From contig JAMXIF010000073.1 of the NCBI GenBank assembly GCA_028583685.1, positions 5,308,253 through 5,372,252 on the forward strand: a stretch of DNA of 64,000 nt, given 5' to 3'. Positions 42,561 to 54,040 of this stretch are shown here, in pieces (position 1 is the stretch's first letter; each line of letters starts with the position of its first letter). The notes beneath the pieces are model-generated. The model did no database searches and was not told the DNA's origin. It was given only the letters and a program-made list of their open reading frames with translations. This DNA is from Petaurus breviceps papuanus. Its lineage: Eukaryota; Chordata; Mammalia; Diprotodontia; Petauridae. The position numbers were made by a program, and so were the translations under genes.

Positions 42561-42840
42561 TAAATCATGGACTGCCTTGTGACATTTCTGTTGTTGCCAT
42601 CAGTGCCTAATAATGTCTTTCCCCAAGTGGTGAACAATAAACAACTGAGGCTATCTGGATTCTAATCCCTGTTTCTGTCCTTTATTAGCTGTGTGACCAA
42701 AATTCTGCCACGTTGCATCTTTAAGCTTCAGTTTCCTCATCTGAACTACAAACCTTGTAGAGCTGCTACAAGGGAAGCTTTTGCATACCTTAAAGTACTC
42801 TAAGGTATTGTTACCATTTCAATATTTCCATGACTCCAAT
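42561..42840 (+). repeat. MIR-type SINE (42645-42840) and short unassigned lead
   Basis: 'tggattctaatccctgtttc', 'tagctgtgtgaccaaaattc', 'cttcagtttcctcatctgaa' and 'ttgcataccttaaagtac' give a complete MIR/Mar1-type layout. Confidence 0.65.
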
Positions 42841-43809
42841 AAAAACATTTTGTATCTGACATTTCATCATTATAGTACATTCTTTCTCCCAAGAATCACT
42901 ATAGTGAAAAGTGCTTCACCTTGTAGTCGGCCTCCTTATGAGCTGTTCGGAACTTATCTGAGATGGTTTTTGGGTAACAGGCAATGGAAACTATGACAAT
43001 GACTTTCAGTTTGGTAGAAATTTCAAGAACTTGTATTTAATTGTCATATCCTTGGAGCAATTGGAGTCAGCTGATTTCTCCAGAGTGAGGCATAGGCACA
43101 CCATTTTTAGTATTTGTAGTTTTGTCTAGAGTAAAATAGGCATGAGGGCTGTTCATAGGAAAATTTTTTGTTTTGTTTTTATTGTTGTTGATGATGATAA
43201 TATAAATACTGGACCTAAGATTTCATTGGTATACAAAACTCCCAAGGAAGAAAACTCCCTCTACTCTTCCAGAGCAGTAACTTCTTTACAACTTAGCTGA
43301 TTACAGAGCACTGAGATGTTGTGACTTACTCAGACTCATATAGTATGTGTCAAAGTCAAAACCTATCTAACCCCATGTCTTCTCAGCTTGCTATCTTTCT
43401 ATCTACTTTGCCTCTTTGCATCTCGAATAAGGTAATAACTAGCATTTATATAGTGTGTTCAGATTGGCAATGCATTTTACATGTGTTATTGTATTTGATG
43501 CTTTCTATACCCTTATGAGGTTGGTGATAAGTAGAAAAAGTCAGCTTTTGGTGTTTTTTCACTCCTTTCAATATCTTCATTAAATAATTTTTTTAAAGCA
43601 CTTACATTTCCCAAGGTATCTCTCCTTACACTCCTTTAGGGACAGTCATTCCTTTTAATAAAGAATAAAAAAGAGGAAGAAAAAAAGTTCAGCAAAACTA
43701 ATCAACCAATTGAAAAAATCTGATGTTATATGTAATATTCCATACCTGTCATCACTCACTCCCTCACCTCTTCAAAGAAGATGTCTTCTCATATCTATTT
43801 TTTGCTTTC
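42841..43809. other. Unassigned, with a SINE-like fragment near 43430-43540
   Basis: 'aactagcatttatatagtgt', 'gcaatgcattttacatgtgt' and 'cccttatgaggttggtga' resemble the 3' part of a MIR/Mar1-type SINE. Otherwise unrecognised. Confidence 0.4.
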
Positions 43810-44115
43810 TTTTTTTAAAATTAAATTATTTATTTTTAGCTTTCAATAATTACTTCCATAAGTTTTAAATTTTCTCCCCCTTCCTTCTTCCTTCCTCAAG
43901 ATGGCTTGCAATCTGATATGGGTTCTACACATACATTCCTATTAAACACATATTCACATTAGTCATGTTGTACAGAAGAATTATAAGGAATGGGGAAAAC
44001 CATGAGAAAGAAAAAAAACATAAAACAAAATAAAAAAGAAAATAGTCTGCTTTGTTCTGCATTCCAATTCCATAGTTCTTTCTCTGGATATGATGATGTC
44101 TGTTTTTTGAAGGAG
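43810..44115 (-). mobile_element. L1 3' end, minus
   Basis: In plus-strand text: 'tatttttagctttcaataat', 'acttccataagttttaaatt', 'ggcttgcaatctgatatggg', 'cacattagtcatgttgtaca' and 'ccatagttctttctctggat'. It is the reverse complement of the marsupial L1 3' UTR, 5'-truncated. Confidence 0.8.
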
Positions 44116-45236
44116 TGAGTTTGGTCATCATAATTGTGTTTTGATCATATGCCTAATTCTTATATCATCAGTTTCATCTTGGATTGCTTTCCCTTTCCTT
44201 CTTGTTCCTTCTTTTTAACACCCGATTATTTTCCTTTCTTCTTCAGAGCCCCATGCTATTTCCTCTTGTTACTTTCCATCTCAGAGCTTGTTACTGCCTT
44301 GTTACTCATTTGTTCCCCAAATGATGAACTCATCTGTCCTCTGTATTTGCTAAGGTGTCCAAGGTAACAATTAAATAATTTATTTCCAAGTGCTAATGGG
44401 AAAGGACTAGAAGAGATGTCCCTCTTCTCACTCAATTTTATTCTTCAGGGTTCACTCATTCCAAAAATAAAGTAAGCACGTATATTTATCAATGGATCAT
44501 TGGCAACAATTTCCCACCTTTGTTGTCTAACTCAAAAATTATCTTTACTTCTAAGAATTTTAGGATATAGGAGGCTATAGAAGACTGGTGGAAAAGATGC
44601 AGTAAACCTTGCAATTAAGAGATCAGTTTTCTTAAATGATTATAGATACAAAAGCAGCTAGGAAAAACGTCCCTATGGTAGCAAAGAAGCTACCTCTGAA
44701 TATCATAGAAAACATCTAAGAAGAGACTAAGACCAAGAGGTCACAGCCAGCTTGTTGTGACTTAATATTGAACTCAATATTTGCAAGGGAAGAAGTATTC
44801 TGTTTGGTTGTTAACATCAGGGGAATGTCAGTTGTTTTGTGTGAAAACAGAATGGTGTGGGAGAAGTTACAGGCAGTGGAGAAGAAAGAGAAGGAGAAGA
44901 AAGAAGAGAATGATAGAGATCAACATCGCTCTTGATGGTAGGGTTACAAATCAATAGAAGCAACAGAAACTGTGAGCCTGGACATTTTAGTAAAAGAGCT
45001 GCTGATAAAAAGATGGACGCTAAGATAACTGAAATTTTTGATGGAGCCAAACAACTATCCATAACTCAAAGGAATCCTATGGGCTAAACCACAGTATTAT
45101 ATTATAGACACATGGCAATTCTTTTAGTGTGTATACATAGATTTAAGTGGAATGGGGAACAAAAATGGAGCCAGGAGAAAAGAGTTACTTTGGCATGCTA
45201 AATGCACATAGGCATAGGTCAGCTTTGAAGTGTGTG
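44116..45236. other. Unassigned sequence
   Basis: About 1.1 kb with no recognised repeat or gene. It contains a C/T-rich section and a purine-rich section near 44880-44910. Confidence 0.4.
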
Positions 45237-45256
45237 AATGTGTGTGTGTGTGTGTA
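45237..45256. repeat. Short (GT)n
   Basis: About 10 GT units. Confidence 0.8.
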
Positions 45257-46649
45257 TGTAAAAACACTCAGTGAAAAGGCAAGCTAAGCCTTGCTTATTT
45301 CTATGGCCTCATAAGGCATCATTACTTTTATGTGTTTTCACGCCAAAGATATTTCAACCATCAGAGTTCCATTATGTGGGGAGCGGCTTTATCATTAGAG
45401 CCACAACAATTTAAGCTATCATCATATTTGAGATAATACAATTCCATTCATAAAAACAGCTGAACAGAATTAGGGCATTCACTTGTATGAGTTCCCCCTT
45501 CCTAGAGTGAAAGGCCGAGGATAGGAGTGGAAACAAACTGTGCTAATCTTAACAGAAAATAGACCTTTGTGAATGACTTAAAATGGTATGCACTGGGGAA
45601 AAATGACAGATCGATCAGAAAAAAAGATAATGGTATATCGATGCTACATGATATAAAGTCTCAAAAAAGGCAGCTACTCAATTCCCTTTGCAGTTTCAGA
45701 GTCCAATTAATTTTTTTTCAGTGCTCTACCATATATATTTAGGCCCTTATTGGCAGGGGTCCTAATGGGAATTGTTGATAGAACTTTCATATGTAAGCTG
45801 CAAGGAGAGACTAAAAAAACATGAGAGATGGAAGTCCATAAAATCTGGAACCAGGAACAGATGTGAGACCAGAGGCCAGCTGATTATAATGGAAAGGCCC
45901 TGTTACCCCCAAATGAATGTAATCATGAGCAATGGGAATCTTATCTACATCACTGACCCAGTTAGAGAGTGGACAAAAATCTGCTTGGACAGATTTTGTT
46001 ATTGCCATGTGACCTGGGAAACTTATGTCCTTCTCCATTCCTCCCTTTTCTCTGATTCACTGCTGCTTAGGGAACTGATATTGTTTTCTGGTTCTTTAAA
46101 TCTTGGTTATTTGATGTCCATACTTTTGTAATAGGTTTTGTCTTCTAATGAGGCTAAGCTGATTTTTATCATATTATGAGTGAGCATTTGCTTTGGATGG
46201 ACCACACTATTGAAAAGGACAAAGGAAAATCACTGGACAAAAATCTTAGACTTAACTGGAATCCTTTATTAAAGTGCTTTCTTGGGAAACACAAAATAGG
46301 GGCATTACATACCCATGAGTAAATTACACCATGTTCTACATGGCTGGTTTTTAGAGAAAAGATCAGAGGGACTTGTATCACTAGCTCAGTGCTAGTTGAA
46401 AATTCAAAAGGTTTTTGCTGTTTTCTGAGGAAGTTTTATTTTCTAAAGACTGGATATGGCAATTCATTGAAATAGGCATTAGAAGTACAGATGCAGCTGG
46501 TGAAAAACAATTAAAAATTATCAGTCAACAGAAGACATTTTGACTCTTTTTTCAGATCATTTATTTCTGAATGTTATTCATTTAATAATTTTACAGGCAT
46601 GATGAAACTGGTCTACTCTGATGATTCTGAATGACTATCTTAACTAATA
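45257..46649. other. Unassigned, possible conserved noncoding block
   Basis: No repeat recognised. The part at about 45270-45520 is of mixed composition and is listed in the findings. The ORF at 45772-46131 has no family features. Confidence 0.35.
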
Positions 46650-46805
46650 CTAGTGAACCATAAGATTATAGAATCTTGGATTTATTGATGGAAAAGCCCT
46701 CAGAGGTTACTTAGTGTAACATTCCCCTCCCCTCATTTTGCAGATGAGAAAATCGAGGCCCTAGGAGATTAAGTAACAACATTCTCACCCTGAAAGCTGC
46801 CTTTT
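46650..46805 (+). repeat. MIR-type repeat (plus)
   Basis: 'accataagattatagaatct', 'gccctcagaggttacttagt' and 'cattttgcagatgagaaaat' match the MIR-type layout. Confidence 0.6.
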
Positions 46806-47162
46806 CCACTGTGTTCCATTAGCCTTCTTTTCCTGGAAGAGTCCTCCTCCTCCTGGAGACTTCCTAGCATGGAAGACATCTTTGCTTCTATGGTTTCTTC
46901 CTCTAATTGATCATCTCTTCCCAGAACCTTTTTAAATCAGGTTCTGTAGGCCAGCAATGCACATTTCTTCATTCTTCTACTGGATTTCCCCCCAACTCTT
47001 GTGAACTTCTTTCTCCATCATGCCCCAGAGAGGTTTTTTTTTCCACTTTCTTTTTGTATGTGTCATCTTCCACTTTTAGAATGTAAGTTCCTTGAGGGCA
47101 GAAGCCATCTTTCTACTTTGCTTTTTCTCTACTGAGTCAAATGCTCCAACCCCTTATTTTAA
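46806..47162 (+). repeat. L2 LINE fragment (plus)
   Basis: 'cttcctagcatggaagacat', 'atgtaagttccttgagggca' and 'gaagccatctttctactttg' follow L2 order. It is diverged. Confidence 0.5.
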
Positions 47163-47360
47163 TTGTGTATATATGTGTCTTTCTGTTTCAAGTGTGTTTT
47201 TGGTAAACAACATTTTGTTATATTTTGGTTTCTAATCCATTCAACTTTCTGCTTCCATTTTATGGGTGAGTTCATCTCATTCACATTCACAGTTATGATT
47301 ATTAACTGTGCATTTCTCTCCATCGATTTTCTTTTGTTTATCCATTTTCTCTTATCCCAA
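47163..47360 (-). mobile_element. L1 ORF2 N-terminal fragment, minus
   Basis: The minus strand translates to NVNEMNSPIKWKQKVEWI and ITKCCLPKTHLKQKDT, the start of L1 ORF2 (apurinic endonuclease domain), matching the pattern NVNGLN...ICCLQETHL. The catalytic Gln-Glu is changed to Pro-Lys. It is a short fragment directly beside an opposite-strand L1/HAL1 start. Confidence 0.75.
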
Positions 47361-49597
47361 CAAGTCCCACCTCAGCTGACCAGCAGGATATCCCAAAGCA
47401 CAGGGGGCAGAGCCAGCAAGCCCTAACAACAGAAGCCCAGGTGTGCCTTAGCACCACCAGGGGAATCTGCAGACACTAGCCCTGCTGACCACAAGCTGCT
47501 GAGCATCCCTGAGCTGTAGCCCAGGCACACAGAGGTGGAAACCTGAAGTGACCAGACCACTTCTCCCCAACACCTTACTCTGTGAGCCTCAGGGTAACCC
47601 AGGGGAAACACTGAGAGTCCTGGCCTTGGCCTCAGTCTGACCCAGAGGCTACAGCACACAAAGTCAACAACCAAATCCCTAACTCCCAGCCTGAGAAGTG
47701 TACTATATCTGTACCCCAGAAGCAGAAATCCACTATAAAAGTTCAGGAGATAGGCAATCAAAATGGGCAAGAATGAAACTGTGAAATCAAGAATGATACA
47801 TTTCTATTATAGTGAGAAAGACTAGCCAAATTCAGAGGACAACATGGACTCTATATTCACACCTGAGACCACAGAAGAAAATATGAACTGGTCTCAAGCC
47901 CAAAAAGCATTCTTGGAGAAGCTCAAGAAAGATTTTAAAAGCCAAATTAGAGAGGTAGAAGATAAATTTAAATCTACAGTGACCAAATTGGGAAAAAATA
48001 TCTCACTGAAGAAAACAAATCCTTAAAAAGTAAAATTTGTGAACTGGTATAGGAGGTTCAAAATATAACTAGAGAAAATACCTCACTCAAAAAGGAGCTT
48101 CAAGGTAGCTAGGTGGTGCAGTGAATAGAGCACCGGCCCTGGAGTCAGTAGGACCTGAGTTCAAATCTGGCCTCAGACACTTAACACAAAAACTAGCCAT
48201 GTGACCTTGGGTAAGTCACTTAACCCCAACTGCCCTCCAAAAAAAGGAGCTTCAAAAACTAACCTAGGAAAATAATTCACAAAAATTAGAATCAGTCATA
48301 TCAAAGCTAAGGACTCTATGATACATCAAGAGTCAGTCAAACAAAACATAAAGATTGAAAAATTAGAAGAAAGTTTAAAATATCTCACTTGAAAAACAAC
48401 TAACCTAGAGAACATATCCAAGAGAGATAACCTAAGAATTATTGATCTACTAGAAAGCCATGATGAAAAAAACAGCCTGGACCACATCCTCCAAGAGATT
48501 GTCAAAGAAAACTGTCCTGAGGTCCTAGAATCAGAGACAAAATAGTTATTGGAAGAATTCATTGAACTCCTCCTGAAAGAGATCCCAAATTGAAAACTCC
48601 AAGAAATATAGTAGCCAAATTACAGAATTACAAGGTCAAGGAGAAAATTCTGTAAGCAGTCAGAAAGAAAAAAATCAAATATTGTGGAACTACAGTCAGG
48701 ATTACACAGGACCTAGCAGCTTCTACATGAAAATATCAGAGGGATTGGAATTTAATATTTCATATAAGGCAAAAGAGCTTGGACTGCAACCAAGGATCAA
48801 CTTTCCAGCAAAACTGAGCATAATCTTTCAGGCAAGGAAATCGTCATTTAATGAAATAAGGGAACTTCCAGACCTTCCTGATGAAAAAACCAGAGCTCAA
48901 GGGAAAATTTGATCTCCAAATACAGGACTCAAGAGAGACATAAAAAGGTAAACAATGAAAACACATACACACACATGCACATAACTTGTGAATCAATAAG
49001 AGCAAACTGTTTACATGCCTGTATGAGAAGCTGATACCTATCATATTGAAATTTATATAATTATCAAGACATTTAAAAGGTATATACATAGATAGAGGGT
49101 GTGGTTATAAATGAAATAATCTGATGATAAAAACCTTATTAAAAGGCACAAAGGGACTGTAATGGGAGAACACGAAAGGATGAGGCAGAAAAGGGTAAAT
49201 TATGCCACACGAAGAGGCATAAAAGCATACTATAATACAGGGAATGAAGGGTGGGAAATGAACATCATATTAACTTTATTCTTATTGGTTCTGGTTCAAG
49301 GAAGGATCAACATAATTAGTTAAGTTTAGGATTCTAATGTGAAAAGACACAAAATCTTATTATAATACAAGGAAAAGAGGGAGGGAGAGGAGTACTGTAT
49401 GAAATTTACTCTCATTGGTTTGGGTTCAAGGAAGGAATAACATACTCCATTAAGTATAAAAATCTATTGTGCCATACAGGCAGTAGGAGGGATAAGGGGG
49501 AAAAAGGGGTGTGGTTAAAAGGGAGGGAAACAGTAGCAAGGGCAAAAGGTAGGTAAAGGGAGAGCACAGGGAGGGAATACTGAGGGAGGTGGTGGTA
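47361..49597 (+). mobile_element. Old L1/HAL1 with broken ORF1, plus
   Basis: A 5' UTR-like part (47361-47840; 'cacagggggcagagccagca') is followed by ORF1 from about 47844 (MDSIFTPETTEENMNWSQ) to about 48945, with stops and a SINE inside. The RRM and C-terminal pieces are visible near 48400-48900 (YSQ/RITQDLAAS, LQPRINFPAKLSIIF). A G/A-rich region follows to about 49597. It is older than HAL1-1. Confidence 0.65.
48104..48240 (+). mobile_element. Marsupial tRNA-derived SINE with perfect TSD, in L1 ORF1
   Basis: GGTAGCTAGGTGGTGCAGTG, 'agcaccggccctggagtcag', 'cctgagttcaaatctggcct' and 'aagtcacttaaccccaactg'. AAAAAGGAGCTTCAA occurs identically at 48089-48103 and 48241-48255. Confidence 0.9.
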
Positions 49598-49748
49598 AGG
49601 AGGCTAGGTAGCACAGCGAGTAAGAGTACCAGCCCCAGAGTCGGGATGACCTGGGATCGAATTTGGGCTCAGACACTTAGCACCCACCCAGAAATACCTG
49701 GCCATGTAACCTTGAGCAAGTTATTTAACCCCAATTGCTTAAAAAAGG
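49598..49748 (+). mobile_element. Marsupial SINE, AGCGAGTAAGAG type, plus
   Basis: 'taggtagcacagcgagtaag', 'gggatcgaatttgggctcag' with a B-box-like GATCGAATTTG, 'acctggccatgtaaccttga' and an A tail. Confidence 0.8.
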
Positions 49749-49786
49749 AAAACTCTTAAGGAGGGGAAGGGAGAAGGAAGAAATAA

Positions 49787-49920
49787 AAACATAAACAGCC
49801 AGGTGGATTTATTATCAAATTCTATCAAACACATAAAGAACAATTGATTCCAATACTTTACAAATTATTTGGGAAAATTGGTGAAGAAGGAGTGCTACCA
49901 AATTCTTTTTATGAGAATTA
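49787..49920 (+). mobile_element. L1 ORF2 reverse-transcriptase fragment, plus
   Basis: One frame reads [20 protein letters not shown] then [18 protein letters not shown]. This matches the start of the L1 RT domain (pattern GPDGFxAEFYQ...LPNSFYEA). It is about 45 codons and is cut sharply at 49920. Confidence 0.75.
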
Positions 49921-50864
49921 TTTTTTGAGCTCTTCTAGGAATTCTTGTTGGGTTGATTTTTTTTTTTAGGTTTTGCTTGTAGCTGTTTTTTAGTTGATTT
50001 TTTTTTTTAGGTTTTGCTCATTGTTCCATTATATTTCTTGATTTCTAACTTTATGTTAAAGTTGGACTGTATTCCTGTCATTGAGGGAGAAGGAGCATTT
50101 TCTGAAGTTTCAACGTCTTTTACACTACTATTCTCAGAGCTAGTTATGAAGGTTTGGAAGTTTTTGGTGATTCCCAGGTGCTGTGATTTGGGGTGTTATG
50201 ATCACATCTCTCCTGGTCTAATTTCTAGTCCTTATCCTGAAAGGACCCCTGATCTCTTTGGATTGTAATTGGTGCTGTCACTCCTCAGTGTCCACATTTC
50301 CTTGGGACTGCAATGATATTGTTCCACAGGGTCCCTGGTCCCTTAGAATTGAAAGCAATAGTATTTCTTGGTGTCCCTGATCACTTGTGAACAATACTGC
50401 TCCTCGGGGATCCTGATCTCTCTTTACTGAGAGTGCTCCTCTCCATTCTTTATCTATGATCCACAAGTGGGTATAGGTAATGGATTTGCCAAACAGCATC
50501 TGGTCCTGGATCCAGTGCTAGTGCAGAGGTCCTCTATAATTTCTTTCTTATGAATTGCCAGATCCCATAATTATCTCTTGTTTTGAACAGCTTCCATAGC
50601 TGTTGATGCTTCTGTTGCCACCACCTAGCCCCAATACAGGTGTTGCATCCACATGGGTTCTATTCCAACTTCCATCCCCAAGTAACATATTTCTTTGGCT
50701 TCCTAAGTGGTCTTGGACTGAAAGAATATTTCACTTTGATCTTTTGTTGGATATGCCACTCCAGAATTTGATTTAAGGCATTATTTTAAAGTTCTTTGGA
50801 TGGGAATGTTGGGAAAGTTTGGCTAAGTCTTTTCTCTATTCTGTTATCTTGGCTCTGTCCCCGT
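49921..50864 (-). mobile_element. L1 5' end and start of ORF1, minus
   Basis: Read on the minus strand it starts GGGGACAGAGCCAAGATAAC at 50864, continues with the marsupial L1 5' UTR ('ctttaaaataatgccttaaa', 'aaattctggagtggca'), and reaches ORF1-like [10 protein letters not shown] near 49925-49960. It is an older subfamily than HAL1-1. Confidence 0.7.
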
Positions 50865-50930
50865 CATCGTTTTTAAAAAGTTATTTTTATAAAAATAGTT
50901 TATATTATAAACTATTACAAGTGTCATTCA
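50865..50930. other. AT-rich junction sequence
   Basis: Very AT-rich, matching neither neighbour. It could be filler DNA or a lost piece of target. Confidence 0.4.
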
Positions 50931-51515
50931 TTGACATACACAATAAATAGGATATCTCACCCTACAGGATAAGAGGGGGGAAGGGAATGACAGGGAGGTG
51001 ATGGAGAGGAAGACAGGTTGGGGGGAGGGAAGTTGGAAGCACACACTTTTAAAAGGGACAGGGTCAAAGTAGAGAATAGAATAAGTGGGAGATGGGATAG
51101 GATGGAGGGAAATATAGTCAGTCTTTCATAATATATCCATTATGGAAATGTTTTGCATAGCTTCACGTGTACAACCTATATTCAATTGCTTATCTTCCAA
51201 GTAAGGGTGAGTGATGATGAGGAAGGGAAAGAATCTGGAATTCAAAGTTTTAAAATCAAATATTTAAAAAAATATACATATTATTATTTTTTTACATGCA
51301 ACTGAGAAATAAGATATACAGGCACCAGGGCATAGAGATCCATCTTGCAATACTGGAAAGTCCAAGGGGGGATGAGGAAGAATTTAGGAGAGAGCAGATT
51401 GGGGGCAGGGGTATTCAGTGGCATTGCTGTTTTGGGGTGGTGGGTAGGGGAAACATGGGGAGAAAATTTGTAACTCAAAATCTTGTGGAAATAAGTGATG
51501 TAAATTAAAAATATG
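50931..51515 (+). mobile_element. HAL1 3' region, plus, 5'-truncated
   Basis: 'ataggatatctcaccctaca', 'ggaggtgatggagaggaaga', 'caatactggaaagtcc' and 'caaaatcttgtggaaataag' match the 3' part of HAL1-1. The A-rich tail is short and is replaced by other sequence after 51515. Confidence 0.75.
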
Positions 51516-51546
51516 TCGTGTCTTCTGATTTTCTTGAAAAAGTGAA

Positions 51547-51547
51547 A

Positions 51548-51628
<81 letters not shown>
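51547..51628. repeat. (TA)n(GT)n microsatellite
   Basis: A TA run followed by more than 20 GT units. Confidence 0.95.
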
Positions 51629-51629
<1 letters not shown>

Positions 51630-51639
51630 CCTGAGGTTC

Positions 51640-52527
51640 CTGTGCAGACTACAGACCTTTAGACTTCTTCATTCCTTATTCCCAATCCATACTTCCAAGT
51701 ATGTTTCTCACTTTCTCTCATATTCCCAATTTTGCATTGCCATCATAGCATATTAAGCATTTTTTAGTTAATATGGAGGCTCATAATTGCATTTTGGCAT
51801 AGATGTTGATGCATAAGCTGTGATGGTTTTCATTTGGAAAATTCTTCCTATGAGCATTGTAGTAAAGATAACCAAATGCCCCATGAAATTATTTTTCTTG
51901 TTGACTTTGGGAAGATGATAAAACCCATTCTGACAGCCTTTTTATCTGTCTCTCCAAGTATTTGCCTCTTTGCAATACATCCTTACTTTTTAGCTGCGAC
52001 TTTCTTCTTTCTTTAGTTTTGTTTATAGTGATGTCAAAATTAAAATAACCTAGTTCTTCTCCTCTTTGTCCCTTAATTGGATATTAGACAAAGGTCTTAT
52101 ATTTAGAGAAAAAAACATATGAAAGTTTATAAATGGTTTACAAATTTACTGGTGGTCTGATTCTTAGCATGTTCTGTCCCCTTTGCTACCATTCTGTTGT
52201 CATTGTGGACGTGGAAAGGGGTCATTTTGTGGGGCTTTTTTGTTCCATGGACTGCCACAACCATAGAATTTATCATAAAGTGACCAGAAGTCTTAACATT
52301 ATCCCCTCCATGTTTAGCTAGTCTGGTTCAGGAAAACCAGTCAGTATGCTGCTGCAACTGTGCCTTTCTACAATGGTAAAACCTGTCCAAGTTTACTCCA
52401 CACCATAGACAGTGGGACTTTGTAGAGAACCCCGACTGTGATATAGAAATTAAAGATAAAGTTTTAGATGTTCTACGGACACATTGTCAAAGGACATGTC
52501 ACAATATTATTTAGAATGGCAATGATA
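51640..52527. other. Unassigned sequence
   Basis: No repeat or gene recognised in about 0.9 kb. Confidence 0.4.
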
Positions 52528-52535
52528 GTCTAGAG

Positions 52536-52744
52536 CAGGTATGGGGAACCTATAAACTTGAAGCCACGTGTGACCCTCTAGGTACTCAATTGTGACCCTT
52601 TGACTGAATCCAAACTCAAGTATGGCCCTTTGCCTGAATCCAAATATCTGTGAATTTCTGTGAAATTTGGATTCAGTCAAAGGGCCACAATCAAGGATAT
52701 ACAGGGCCACATGTGGCCTTGAGACTGTAGGTTCCCCACCTTGG
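52536..52744. mobile_element. hAT-type hairpin MITE with 8-bp duplication
   Basis: It starts CAGGTATGGGGAACCTATAA, and its other end, read in reverse, starts CAAGGTGGGGAACCTACAG. The body has inverted pairs GGCCACATGTGGCC and GACTGAATCC/GGATTCAGTC. The flanks GTCTAGAG (52528) and CTCTAGAG (52745) are an 8-bp duplication with one difference. It has no transposase. Confidence 0.8.
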
Positions 52745-52752
52745 CTCTAGAG

Positions 52753-53348
52753 GATGATAAAAACATTTGAAAGAAGACTTTTTCTACCTTTAGTTATTGA
52801 CTTAATTTTGAAGAGAAACAGTCATATGACATTGCTGAGAAGGTCATGTAGGTATACAGGATTCACTCTTAAGAATCAAATGATCAAATAAAAAGTGACC
52901 CATTAGTATTTTTTAATAAAGCAATTTTCAGGACCACTGCTGTGGTTAGTAATTATTTAGATCTTTGCCCAACCCATTTTTAACATCATGGATGTCTTCA
53001 ACACAACTGAAGAATATCAACACAAGGAATTGAAGAAAAAAAGGGTGACTCTGAGTTAATTGTTCAGTCAAAGTAACTTTTGAAAATTTGCATGCCTTTC
53101 TCCTGCACTTGAAAGATATGCCTTCTTACTCTACCTAAAGCTTTGAGTCTTCACTATGACATGAGTCTTGCCTAATCATAACACAAATATCTGCCATGAA
53201 GAGTGGAATTTTCTAAAATTCAAATATCACATTTGTGAAAAAGGCACTATTAAAAAGAGTGCCTTATGTAAACAACCTAAGTATTTTACTGTGGGTTCTT
53301 GCCTATCTTATGTACCACCAGTCCTACTTCTGACCTGGAATCATAACA
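52753..53348. other. Unassigned sequence
   Basis: No repeat or gene recognised. Confidence 0.4.
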
Positions 53349-53820
53349 TGTAATGGTAATGGGAATTTGAAGATCTTTCCTGTCCCTTAATAAGCCTAAA
53401 GGAATTTGAAGATCTACCCTGCTTTTAAAGATCTTCCCTGACCCCCAAGAGGCTGAATTTAATCACATGGAGCCTGTGGTGGGAGAAGATTGCTGAAAGG
53501 TGGAGTGGAGCCCACAGGAAGCTGGGAGTCAGAGTAGCTAGACTGTGGGAGAGAGAGGACAGCAGGCAAACAGACAGCTATGCTTGTGAGTGTTTGGTTT
53601 GTGGTAAGGCTAAAGGATGGTGTGGCTCTCTGGGGTGTATTAACTTTTTTGCTACTATGATGGATTCAGCTTTCTGGTTTTGGGATTTGGTTTTCTGGTG
53701 TCTGAATAAATGTTTTGTTTCTGTCTTTCATATGGAGAGTCTGTTATATTTTGCAACTGAGCACTTTGCCAGCATATTTACAGTTGCCTTTGATCTTGTG
53801 AATATTGTGTTGGAACTACA
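53349..53820 (+). mobile_element. Solo LTR of ERV-L-like family (LTR3)
   Basis: It runs from TGTAATGGTAATGGGAATTT to ...TTGGAACTACA, with AATAAA at 53705-53710. It is the close relative of the LTR at 4752-5232 over its whole length. TAACA/TAAAA flank it, a 5-bp duplication with one difference. No internal part is attached. Confidence 0.75.
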
Positions 53821-53879
53821 TAAAACAAAGATCAAATACTGCTCAGTATACTTAAGAAGGCAGAAAATTGTATGGTATT

Positions 53880-54040
53880 TTTAGTTCAATTCCATCCAAC
53901 AATATTCAATATCTACTATGTGTTAGGAATTGGACATACAAAGACAAAATAAGTAGTTCATGCCCTGAAGAAGTTTACATTCTACTGGGCATACAACATG
54001 TACACAGATAAGTCAATACAAAATATATACAAATCATACT
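53880..54040 (+). repeat. Ancient dispersed repeat, GAGCTTACATTCTA type
   Basis: 'tcaatatctactatgtgtta', 'gaagaagtttacattctact' and 'atacaacatgtacacagata' match the family. Confidence 0.65.

Noticed and set aside
45772-46131. 119-residue ORF as a possible gene
   Set aside because: No domain, signal or splice-site support. Composition and length are within chance for this much DNA.
47423-47770. 115-residue minus-strand ORF
   Set aside because: It is antisense to the 5' UTR of an old L1/HAL1 and shows no recognisable protein features.
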